Assembly: GCF_019578655.1 (NCBI RefSeq)
Contig: NC_063258.1
Coordinates: 16,682,802-16,746,801 of the forward strand
DNA: 64,000 nucleotides
Source: Ricinus communis
Taxonomy: Eukaryota > Streptophyta > Magnoliopsida > Malpighiales > Euphorbiaceae
Direction of reading: 5' to 3'
The translations under genes and the position numbers were made by a program. How positions within the stretch are numbered: position 1 is the first letter of the stretch; each line of letters opens with the position of its first letter. The notes beneath the pieces were generated by a model. It did no database searches, was not told the origin of the DNA, and was given only the letters and a program-made list of their open reading frames with translations. Below are positions 10,457 to 20,813 of this stretch, one piece after another.

Positions 10457-13400
10457 ATCCCCATGTTACGGGATTATTTTCTAATATTTATAAATATACC
10501 CCTCTTATGGGGTTATTTTCTCATATTAAAAAATTTACCCTTTCTAGGATGTTGTTTTCTTGGACTCCCAATTACACTACTTTCACCGCGTGGTTTTCTC
10601 AGATTATTTTCTTATATTGATAAATATACCCCTTTTACGGGGTTATTTTCTCATATTATAAAATTAACCCATTCAAGGGATTGTTTTCTCATACTCACAA
10701 ATATACCACAATTACAGGGTTATTTTCTCTGATTGATATATCCCCGTCTTATGGGGTTGTTTTCTCATATTAAAAAATTTACCCCTTTTATGACGTTGTT
10801 TTCTTAGACTCTAAATTACATTACTTTTATGGGGTTGTTTTCTCCGATTCATAAATATACATGTTTTTCGTGATCATTTTCTTATATTAATAAATATACT
10901 ACTTTTATGGGGTTGTTTTCTCATATTATAAAATTGACCCTTTTGAGGGGTTTTTTCTCATACTTAAAAATACACCAAGATGATGGGGTTATTTTCTCAG
11001 ATTGATAAATATTCCCGTATTACGGGGTTGTTTTTTAATATTTATAAATATACCCCTCTTACGGGGTTGTTTTCTCATATTAATAAATTTACCCCTACTA
11101 TGAGATCGTTGTCTTAGACTCGCAATTACACTACTTTTACGGGGTTGTTTTCTTATATCTATAAATAAACACGTTTTACTGTGTTAATTTCTTATATTGA
11201 TAAATATATCACGTTTACAAGATCATTTTCTCATATTAAATTATCAGCACTATTATGGGGTTGTTTTCTCAAATTCATAAATGTACACTTTTTACGGTAT
11301 TATTTTCTTATATTGACAAATATACCCCTTTTACGGGATTGTTTTCTCATATTATAAAATTAACCCATTTAAGGGGTTGTTTTCTCATACTCACAAATAT
11401 ACCAAAATTATGGAGTTATTTTATCTAATTGATAAATATCCCTGTATTACGGGGTTGTTTGCTAATATTTATAAATATACCCATCTTATGAGGTTATTTT
11501 CTCATATTAAAAAATTTACCCCTTCTACGACGTTGTTATCTTAGACTTACAATTACACTACTTTTACGGTATTGTTTTCTCATATTCATAAATATACACA
11601 TTTTATGGGGTTATTTTCTTTTATTGATAAATATACCACTTTTATGGGGTCGTTTTCTCATATTAAATTAATAGCAGTATTATGTAGTTGTTTTCTCAAA
11701 TTTATAAATACACACGTTTTCTGGGATTATTTTCTTATATTGACAAATATACCCCTTTTACGGGGGTTGTTTTCTCATACTCAAAAATATACTATAATTA
11801 CCGGGTTATTTTCTCCGATTGATAAATATCCCTGTATTACGGGGTTGTTTTCTAATATTTATGAATATACCTCTCTTTCGTGATTATTTTCTATTATTAA
11901 AAAATTCACCCCTTCTATGATTTTTTTTCTTGGACTCGCAATTACACTACTTTTATGGGGTTGTTTTCTCAGATTCATAAATATACACGTTTTACGGAGT
12001 TATTTTCTTATATTGATAAATATACCACTTTCACAAGGTCATTTTCTGATATTAAATTATTAGCACTATTATGGTGTTGTTTTCTCTCATTTATAGATAT
12101 ACATGTTTACGGGTTTATTTTCTTATATTGGCAAATATACCCTTTTACGGGGTTGTTTTCTCATATTATAAAATTAACCCAATAAAGGGGTTGTTTTCTC
12201 ATACTCATAAATATACCATAATTACGGGGTTATTTCCTCAGATTCATAAATATCACCGAATTACGGGGTTATTTTCTGATATCTATAAATATACTCCTCT
12301 TACGGGGTTGTTTTCTCATATTAGAAAATTTACCCCTTTTATGATGGTGTATTCTTCGACTCGCAATTACACTACTTTTACGGAGTTGTTTCTTAGATTC
12401 ATAAATATACATGTCTTACAGGGTTGTTTTCTTAGATTCATAAATATACATGTTTTACAGAGTTATTTTCTCCAATTGATAAGTATCCCCATGTTAAAGG
12501 GGTTGATTTCTAATATTTATAAGTATACTCCTCTTTCGGTGTTGTTTTCTCATACTAAAAAATTTACCCCTTTTACGATGCTGTTTTCTTCGACTCGTAA
12601 TTACACTACTTTTACGAGGTTGTTTTCTTAGAATAATAAATATACATGTTTTACGGGGTTATTTTCTTATATTGTCAAATATGCCCATTTTACAGAGTTG
12701 TTTTCTCATATTATAAAATTAACCCATTTAAGGGATTGTTTTCTCATATTCACAAATATACCACAATTACAAGGTTATATTCTCCGATTGATAAATATTC
12801 CCATGTTACGAGGTTGCTTTCTAATATTTATAAATTACCCCTCTTACGGGGTTGTTTTCTCATATTGAAAATCTTTCCCCTTCTACGATGTTGTTTTCAT
12901 AGACTCGCAATTACACTACTTTTACCGGGTGGTTTTCTCAGATTCATAAATATACATGTTTTACAGGGTTATTTTCTTATATGGATAACTATACCCCTTT
13001 TATAGAGTTGTTTTCTCATATTATAAAATTAACCCATTCAAGGGTTGTTTTCTCATACTCACAAATATACCACAATTATAGAATTATTTTCTCTGAATGA
13101 TAAATATCCCCGTGTTACGGGGTTATTTTCTAATATTTATAAATATAACCCTCTTACAGGGTTGTTTTCTCATATTAAATAATTTACCTTTCTACGATGT
13201 TGTTTTCTTAGACTCACAATTACATTACTTTTATGGGGTTGTTTTCTTCGATTTATAAATATACATGTTTTACGGGATTATTTTCTTATTAATAAATATA
13301 ACACTTTTATGGGGTCATTTTCTCATAATAAATTATTAGCACTATTATGGGATTGTTTTCTCAAATTCATAAATAAACGCATTTTGCGTGGTTATTTTCT

Positions 13401-13938
13401 CATATTGATAAATATACCCTTTTTGATGGGTTTTTTTTTCTCATACTAAAAAATATACCAAGATTACGAGATCATTTTCTCCGATTGATAAATATCCCTG
13501 TATTACGGGATTGTTTTTTGATATTTATAAATATACCCCTATTACAGGGTTGTTTTCTCATATTAATAAATTTACCCCTACTACGAGGCTGTTCTCTTAG
13601 ACTCGAAATTACACTACTTTTAAAGTGTTGTTTTCTTAGATTCATAAATAAGCACGCTTTACGAGGTTATTTTTTTATATTGATATTTATACCACTTTTA
13701 CAGGGTCGTTTTCTCATATTAAATTATTAGCACTATTATGGGGTTGTTTTCTCAAATTCATAAATGTACACGTTTTACGGGATTATTTTCTTATATTGAC
13801 AAATATACCCCTTTTACGAAATTATTTTCTCATATTATAAAATTAACCCATTTAAGGGGTTGTTTTTCTCATACTCACAAATATACCAAATTAACGGGTT
13901 ACTTTCTCCGATTGATAAATATCCCCGCATTACGGGGT
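10457..13938. repeat. 39-bp satellite, block 1
   Basis: Head-to-tail monomers of about 39 bp fill the block. Most begin GGGGTTGTTTTCTCATATT or a close variant and end in an A/T-rich part followed by TTAC. Eleven monomer types can be told apart and recur in a fixed order, for example with about 425 bp between the TATTAGCA-type monomers near 11240 and 11665. Between about 12.3 and 13.1 kb a shorter form lacking three types is present. The block starts at the Athila LTR (10456) and ends at the CRM-like LTR (13939), where the array is interrupted mid-monomer and resumes at 20814. All long open frames here arise from the 13-codon monomer and are not genes. Confidence 0.93.
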
Positions 13939-14775
13939 TAATGGGAATTATAGGTTTCATCAATTAACTCCCCGATAGCAAAAATACTATGATAAGTTGA
14001 ATTAGAAGAAAACTAGAAATTACCAATTTAATCCACAAATTCGGATCGTTCAAAGATTGAAGTAAGAAGATGGATACTACTTAACCCCTTTACCAACAAG
14101 GATAAAGATACTAAGATAGACTTTGATTTCCTCTTATGCCACAAACAAGAAAGTTTGATAAATAACAAGAAAACAAAGATTTAGATTTTGGCACCACAAG
14201 CTAGAATAAAGCTTGATAAGTCACAAAGTTCAAGCAAGAAATTAAAGACAAAATTCCTCACAATAAAACTCAAACAAAGTTATAATTCATATATCAAATT
14301 CAATCATGCTCTAAAAGAAAGAAAAGGACTTGTTTATATGGAGTACAAGTCCATGCACACACTACTAAAATAGACTCACACACATAGGATTACTTTTACT
14401 CTTAAATGGCCTTAGTAACCACTATCCACACTAATAGCCATTACTTGGTATTAATTACCCCCATTAACTTGTATATGGTGGCTCTTAATAACCACTACCC
14501 ACATTGATAGCCATTACTTGGTATTAATTACCACATTAACTTGTATGGTGGCTACATGTAACCCTAATTGTTATTAACACAAAAACAAGTTAAATATTAT
14601 TCCTTGGGCCACCATGGATGCCTTATTGGGTTGAAGTTCTTGGGCTTTCCAAATGTCCCTAATTAAACCCAATATGGCTTATTGAAGCTTCTTGGATTTG
14701 GACCTTGTGATTGGGCCTTCTTGTACTATTAATGGATCTTGGATCTCTTTAAGCTTTGAACTTGGATTCACATCA
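13939..14775 (-). mobile_element. CRM-like element 3' LTR
   Basis: Homologous to 19979-20813. In plus orientation it begins TAATGGGAATT (the partner begins TGATGG, so the terminal CA was lost by mutation) and ends GGATTCACATCA. The coding region of integrase overlaps its right end by about 97 bp. The TATA-like box seen in the 5' LTR is altered here. Confidence 0.88.
14416..14553. repeat. Two-copy tandem duplication inside the CRM-like LTR
   Basis: Two adjacent copies of about 70 bp start TAACCACTA, contain GCCATTACTTGGTATTAATT and end TGGTGGCT. The same pair is present in the other LTR near 20454-20592, so the duplication predates this insertion. Confidence 0.7.
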
Positions 14776-15887
14776 TTCCCCCTTTCTTCAAAAGGATTTG
14801 TCCACAAATCAGCTCCATCATCTTCATCACCTACATCAAACAAAGACAAGTCACTAACATTGAAAGTAGCACTAACATTGCCATACTCACCTGGAAGTTC
14901 TAGCTTGTAGGCATTGTTATTGATGTATTGAAGCACTCTAAAAGGACCATCTCCTCTTGGCATAAGCTTTGATTTCCTTTGGTTAGGAAATCTTTCCTTC
15001 CTCAAGTGCACCCACACCCAATCTCCAGGCTCAAAAATGACTTGCTTCCTCCCTTTGTTGTGTTGCTTTTCATATTGGAGTGTCTTCTTCTTAATCTTTG
15101 CACGCACCTTCTCATGCAAAGTCTTGATGAATTCAGCTTTTTGTTTCCCCTCTAAATTAGCTTTGTCCAACTGCAATGGTAGCAAATCTAATGGAGTCAA
15201 TGGATTGAATCCATACACAACTTAAAAGGGTGAGAAATTTGTTGAACCATGCACACTCCTACTGTAAGCAAATTCCACATGTGGCAAACATTCTTCCCAA
15301 TTCTTCAGATTTCTTTGGATGACAGCCCTCAAAAGTGTTGCAAGTGTCCTATTGACCACCTCCATTTGTCCATCCGTTTATGGATGACAAGTTGTAAAAT
15401 ACAAAAGCTTTGTCCCCATCTTTCCCCAAAGAGTCTTCCAAAAGTGACTTAGGAATTTGACATCCCTATCACTCACAATGGTCATTGGCACTCCATGTAG
15501 CCTTACAATCTCCTTGAAGAATAGATTGGTAATATGGGTTGCATCATCCGTCTTGTGACATGGAATGAAATGTGCCATTTTGCTAAACCTGTCCACAACA
15601 ACAAAAATAGAATCTCTCCCTCCCTTGGACCTAGGTAATCCTAAAACAAAGTCCATAGAAATGTCTACCCAAGGTTCATTTGGTATGGGAAGAGGTGTAT
15701 ACAAACCATGAGGCATTGCTTTGGATTTGGCTTGTTTGCAAGTAATGCATTTCTCATAAATTCTCTCAACATCCCTTTTCATGTGTGGCCAAAAGAAATG
15801 GTCACCCAATATATCCAAAGTTTTCTTAATCCCAAAATGTCCCATTAAACCTCCACTATGTGCCTCTCTCACAAGTAACTCTCTCAA
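14679..15887 (-). pseudogene. CRM-like integrase with C-terminal extension
   Basis: All pieces are in one frame, cut by TAA codons at 15378-15380 and 15222-15224. Residues in order: the zinc-binding histidines and cysteines ([18 protein letters not shown]), the core with [23 protein letters not shown] and [10 protein letters not shown] carrying the acidic triad, then PGDWVWVHLRKERFP and a GPFRV-type C-terminal domain. No classic chromodomain like that of the Tekay copies follows. Instead the protein ends with a short acidic/basic tail that crosses the polypurine tract into the LTR and stops at 14679. In CRM elements this tail region holds the CR motif implicated in centromere targeting. I infer the equivalence from position only. 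Confidence 0.85.
14776..14789 (-). other. Polypurine tract of CRM-like element
   Basis: On the minus strand GAAGAAAGGGGGAA abuts the LTR start TGATGTG. It also codes for the residues EERGN of the polyprotein, so this primer lies inside coding sequence. Confidence 0.75.
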
Positions 15888-15893
15888 AGAACT

Positions 15894-16534
15894 TTATGGC
15901 ACACACAATTTGTTTTCCCAAAAAAGAAAACCATCAAACTTATAGAACTTATCAAAACCCCCTTTCTCACATACCCCATAAACATTAGCAAAATCAGGAT
16001 CATTAGAATAAAGATCTTTTATGTATTCAAATTCTAATAATTTTGCATCAAGTTTAGAGATCAAGGCATACCTTCTTGACAATGCATCGGCCACCACATT
16101 TTCTTTCCCTTACTTGTACTTAATCATGTACGAAAAGGATTCAATGAATTCCACCCATTTTGCATGTCTCTTGTTGAGCTTTCCTTGTCCTTTGAGATAC
16201 TTCAAGGACTCATGGTCAGTGTGAATTATGAATTCTTTGTAGCCAAGGTAATGCTGCCATGTCTTTAGAACCCTCACTAATGCATAGAACTCCTTGTCAT
16301 ATGTAGGGTAGTTTAGACTTGCTCCACTTAGCTTTTCGCTAAAGAATGCTATGGGCTTGCCTTCTTGCATCAAAACTCCTCCAATACCTATGCTACTTGC
16401 ATCACACTCAATCTCAAAAGGTTTAGTAAAATTTGGCAAAGATAACAAGGGTGCAGAACTTAATTTGTCTTTTAGCAAGTTAAAAGCCTCATCTTGTTCA
16501 ATTCCCCACTTAAAACCAACATTCTTTTTGATGC
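15894..16534 (-). pseudogene. CRM-like RNase H and linker to integrase
   Basis: This piece is in the same frame as integrase, with a TAA at 16110-16112 and another at 15894-15896. RNase H motifs are [44 protein letters not shown] and [13 protein letters not shown]; the first catalytic aspartate is kept. The linker contains ADALSRR, usual between RNase H and integrase. The frame differs from RT because bases are missing near 16537. Confidence 0.85.
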
Positions 16535-16536
16535 AT

Positions 16537-17448
16537 TCAGTTAAAGGTAGAAAAATTCTTAATGAACCTTCTATAAAAGCTAGCTAAACCATGAAAGCTT
16601 CTTACATCACTTACACTTGTGGGTGTTGGCCATTCTCTAATTACTTTTACCTTTTCTTGATCAACATGAATACCCTTGTCATTGACAATATATCCAAGAA
16701 AAGTAATTTCATTAGTGCAAAAACAACATTTCTTTAGATTAGCATACAACTTCTCTTCTCTAAGCACATAAAAAACACAAGTCAAATGTTGTACATGCTC
16801 ATCTAAATTTTTGCTATAAACCAATATATCATCAAAATAGACAACAATGAATTTGCCTATGAATGCTCTTAAAACATGATTCATCAATCTCATGAAAGTG
16901 CTTGGTGCATTAGTTAAACCAAAAGGCATTACTAACCACTCATATAAACCATGTTTAGTTTTAAAACCTGTTTTCCATTCATCACCTTCTCTCATTCTAA
17001 TTTGATGATAACCAGATTTTAAATCAATTTTTGAAAACAAATATGAACCATGCAATTCATCCAACATGTCATCTAGCTTAGGAATGGGATGTCTATACTT
17101 CACCGTGATTTTGTTGATGGCACAACAATCAACACACATCCTCCAAGTTCCATCTTTCTTAGGCACTAACAAGACGGGTACGACACATGGACTCATGCTT
17201 TCACGAACATAACCCTTCTCCATAAGCTCATTCACTTGCCTTTTGATTTCCTTGGTCTCCTCCGAATTACATCTATATGCTGGTCTATTTGGAATGCTTG
17301 CTCCAGGTATGAAATCAATTTGGTGCTCAATGCCTCTTTTAGGTGGCAAACCATTTGGAATTTCTTCAGGAAATAAATCTTCATAAACCTGCAAAAGATC
17401 AACAACAACACTAGGCAAATAATTGGTTATTTCGTTAGAAATATGCAA
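16537..17448 (-). pseudogene. CRM-like reverse transcriptase
   Basis: Visible motifs in order are [69 protein letters not shown], the catalytic [11 protein letters not shown] and FLGYIV. The catalytic aspartates are intact. The frame is shared with the gag-protease part upstream, interrupted by TAA at 17458-17460, and ends in a small deletion and frameshift near 16537 right after [12 protein letters not shown] would copy the element RNA into cDNA. Confidence 0.9.
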
Positions 17449-17457
17449 AATCTCCTT

Positions 17458-18792
17458 TTACATAAGTACAAGCATGTGTTGTCTCAAAAGCATAGCTTCC
17501 TTCACATCGCTCATTTTTGCATAAACACTCATTTTTCTTTCATTTGAACCTTCTTTGTTTTCTCTTACCATGTGTTTCCCATTTTGGTCAAGAGAATTGG
17601 AATTTTTAGGTTCACTCATCTCACCTCTTTCTTTACTCTCAAAGGTTTCCCTTCCCAAAGAATTTCCCAATGAAGAACCCATTTCTTCATATTGTTGCTT
17701 GATGCGCATTTGGTCTTCAAAAATCTGTTTTGGAGTTAATGGTCCAAGGTTAAACCTTTCTCCATCCATAGTCAAAGTATACATATTTTTGAATCCATCA
17801 TGACTAGCCCTTCTATCATATTGCCAAGGTCTCTTCAACAACATATATCCGGCCAACATTGGCAACACATCACACAACACCTCATCCTTATATCTACCAA
17901 TTTGAAAAGAAACTAAAACTTGCTTATTTACCTTTACAACTCCACTTTCATTAAGCCATTGCAACTTGTATGGTCTTGGGTGCTTGGTAGTAGGCAACTT
18001 CAATTTCTCCACTAGCAAAGTGCTTGCTATATTGGTACAACTTCCACTATCCACAATCATGTTGCACAACTTGTTAGAAATCAAAAAATGAGTATGAAAT
18101 AAATTTTCCCTTTGCTCCCTATGGACATCATGTTTATTTTGCAAACTCAATGTTCTTTGAACAACAAGATTATCTCCCTTAGCACATTCAACATCACTAC
18201 AATCTTCTAAAGAAGGCATATCATCATCACTATCCCCCTCACTCTCCGACTCAATATCACCATCCCTTAGAATCATAGCTTTCTTATTTGGACATTCCCT
18301 AGCAATATGCCCATGACCCAAACACTTAAAACATTTGATTCCCCTAGTTTGGGTTGGTTGATTCTCACCCTTTCCCTTATTACCCAAGTCAATTTTAGGT
18401 TTAGTTTCTTCCACTTTTGACTTAGTAAAAGGTTTATCATCCTTTTTCCCCCAAGAATTTTTCCAAGAAGAAGAAGAACCCATATTTGCTTTAGAATCAT
18501 ACCTCTTTCTTTTCAATTGCCTTTCCACTTTCATGGCCAAATTCACCATATCTTCAATATCCACATAATGTTGCAAATCAACAACATCAGCAATGTTTTT
18601 GTTTAGCCCTCTCAAGAACCTTGCCATGGTAGCTTCACAATCTTCTACCATATTTGCTCTAATCATAGCCTTCTCCATTTCTTTGTGATACTCCTCCACA
18701 CTCATGGATCCTTGATTTAGAGTTTGTAACCTTTGATGAAGCTCTCTATAGTAGTGGCTTGGAACAAACCTCTTTCTCATGATTTGCTTCAT
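17458..18792 (-). pseudogene. CRM-like gag C-terminus, zinc knuckle and protease
   Basis: The segment contains the retrotransposon gag domain (QRLQTLNQGSMSVEEYHKEM, ATMARFLRGLN), then a basic linker. A CCHC knuckle reads CFKCLGHGHIAREC, and an aspartic protease active site reads IVDSGSCTNIAST. The two are separated by an acidic SESEGDSDDD stretch. Gag packages RNA and protease cuts the polyprotein. It is in frame with 18856-19320 through a TAG at 18856-18858 and with RT through a TAA at 17458-17460. Confidence 0.88.
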
Positions 18793-18855
18793 TTCCCTCC
18801 AAGACTCCAGGGGTCTTTCTCCATTTCTACGTCTTTCCTTGCAATATTGATCCCA

Positions 18856-19320
18856 CTAAATAATTGTATAATCACTAAACTCAACAGCAGCAAGTTTTAC
18901 CTTTTTCTCCTCCGAATAATTATGACATTCGAAGATGAGTTCCACTTTCCGCTCCCATTCAAGGTACACATCTGGATCATTTCTTCCTTGGAATGAAGGA
19001 ATCTTCATTTTGATGCTTCTAAGGTTGCGATCAACATCATCATTAGGATGTCCTCTCCTAGCTTGTCTCCTAGGATTGATTTGTTGTCCCACCAAGGTGA
19101 CTTGATCATCATCCAAAATATCCTCTCCTTCATATTCCTCTTGGTCAATTGGTGGATGTCTCCTTCGTCTAGGCTCTCCTTGTAATTGGTTAAGGATGCC
19201 ATCATGCCTCTCCAATTTTTCATTGACTCCCACCATCATACTAAACATTCTTTCGAATTGTTGTTGCATAGCTTAAATCACATGATCATTTGTAGAAGAG
19301 GAACTTATGTCTTTTGACAT
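18856..19320 (-). pseudogene. CRM-like gag N-terminus
   Basis: I take the ATG at 19318-19320 (MSKDISSSS) as the original start. It is in frame with everything downstream as far as RT. A TAA at 19273-19275 now separates it from the next ATG at 19269. The body has a short helical stretch (QQFERMFSMMVGVNEKLERH), a basic region and IPSFQGRNDPDVYLEWERKV, the typical beginning of the capsid domain. The TAG at 18856-18858 follows. Confidence 0.82.
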
Positions 19321-19962
19321 GATTGTAAAACCTAAAATTTTAACAAAAAAAAATAGAAAGAAACAATCTCACAACACTCCCTCACGTGTTTCACTCAAAA
19401 TTAATGTATACCACTCGTGTTTACACTCAATTTTGGCTTTTTTTTTCTAATGATCTCACACTCTTGCCTTTTACCTCTCAAATTTGGCTTTTGATTTCTT
19501 AGATGAACTAAGTTTCTCAATCAAACAAAATTTCAAGAATGTAGTAATCAATGATAAAAAGAATAAGGTAGGCTAACAAGAAAATAATAAGGTAGGCTTA
19601 AAGAAATGAACAATTTGTAGCAAATAGGCTAATAGAAATGAAAAACAAAGATAGATCATCAAAGAACACAAAGATATAGAATTATAAAGATAGATCTCAA
19701 TGGAATATGAAGAGTCAATTTTTTTTTATGTAATCTAAGATCTAACACAAGAATATCAAAGATAACAAATTTTTCCTTTTAGGATGAATTTTTTTTTTTT
19801 TTTGATATATGCAAACAAAATCTTGAGATAAGAAGAATAAAGATAAAAATAATAATAATAACAAGAACAATAGATGGAAAAAGGTGCAAAATAAAAGATG
19901 AACACAAGATATTGAGAATTAAAAGATAGTATTGGATACGCAAACCTCAATCTTGAGCCAAT
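19321..19962 (-). other. CRM-like 5' leader
   Basis: Untranslated leader between primer site and gag start. It is AT-rich with long A and T runs, for instance around 19789-19803. No gene or further repeat is seen. Confidence 0.6.
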
Positions 19963-19974
19963 GCTCTGATACCA
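19963..19974 (-). other. Primer binding site, initiator-Met tRNA
   Basis: On the minus strand TGGTATCAGAGC, the complement of the 3' end of plant initiator methionine tRNA, lies four bases after the 5' LTR end. Confidence 0.88.
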
Positions 19975-19978
19975 GTTA

Positions 19979-20813
19979 TGATGGAAATTGTAGATTTCAT
20001 CAATTAACTCCCCGATAGCAGAAATACTATGATAAGTTGAATTAGAAGAAAACTAGAAATTACCAATTTAATCCACAAATTCGGATCGTTCAAAGATTGA
20101 AGTAAGAAGATGGATACTACTTAACCCCTTTACCAACAAGGATAAAGATACTAAGATAGACTTTGATTTCCTCTTATGCCATAAACAAGAAAGTTTGATA
20201 AATAACAAGAAAAAAAAAATTTAGATTTTGACACCACAAGCTAGAATAAAGCTTAATAAGTCACAAAGTTCAAGCAAGAAATTAAAGACAAAATTCCTCA
20301 CAATAAAACTCAAACAAAGTTATAATTCATATATCAAATTCAATCATGCTCCAAAAAAAGAAAAGGACTTGTTTATATAGAGTACAAGTCCATGCACACA
20401 CTATTAAAATAGACTCACACACATAGGATTACTTTTACTCTTAAATGGCCTTAGTAACCACTATCCACACTAATAGCCATTACTTGGTATTAATTACCCC
20501 ATTAACTTGTATATGGTGGCTCTTAATAACCACTACCCACATTGATAGCCATTACTTGGTATTAATTACAACATTAACTTGTATGGTGGCTACATGTAAC
20601 CCTAATTGTTATTAACACAAAAACAAGTTAAATATTATTCCTTGGGCCTCCATGGATGCCTTATTGGGTTAAAGTTCTTGGGCTTTCCAAATATCCCTAA
20701 TTAAACCCAATATGGCTTGTTGAAGCTTCTTGGATTTGGACCTTGTGATTGGGCCTTCTTGTACTATTAATGGATCTTAGATCTCTTTAAGCTTTGAACT
20801 TGGATTCACATCA
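19979..20813 (-). mobile_element. CRM-like element 5' LTR
   Basis: 835 bp, TGATGG at the left and CACATCA at the right in plus orientation. It pairs with 13939-14775 and adjoins the primer site. The satellite resumes at 20814 in the monomer type that follows the one interrupted at 13938. Confidence 0.88.
20371..20382 (-). promoter_or_regulatory. TATA box of CRM-like 5' LTR
   Basis: On the minus strand CTCTATATAAAC is a good plant TATA box inside the 5' LTR. It would set a start a few tens of bases downstream, around 20340. The 3' LTR copy has a base change in the box. Confidence 0.5.

Larger units (their letters stand above)
13939..20813 (-). mobile_element. CRM-like chromovirus, complete length, inactive
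   Basis: This is a 6875-bp element with two LTRs of 837 and 835 bp that differ at about two dozen positions by eye. It has an initiator-Met primer site (19963-19974), a polypurine tract (14776-14789), and one polyprotein in the order gag, zinc knuckle, protease, RT, RNase H, integrase. The polyprotein runs through the polypurine tract into the 3' LTR. Sequence style ([40 protein letters not shown]) and that overlap point to the CRM (centromeric retrotransposon) lineage of chromoviruses. Flanking bases are GGGGT on the left and GGGTT on the right, an imperfect target duplication in the satellite. Several nonsense codons and one frameshift make it inactive. Confidence 0.85.

Noticed and set aside
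10375..13941. Many plus-strand open frames of 60-186 codons in the satellite
   Set aside because: They are 13-residue repeats produced by a 39-bp monomer in two frames, without consistent ATG context, signal or domain, and they end at one recurrent monomer type.
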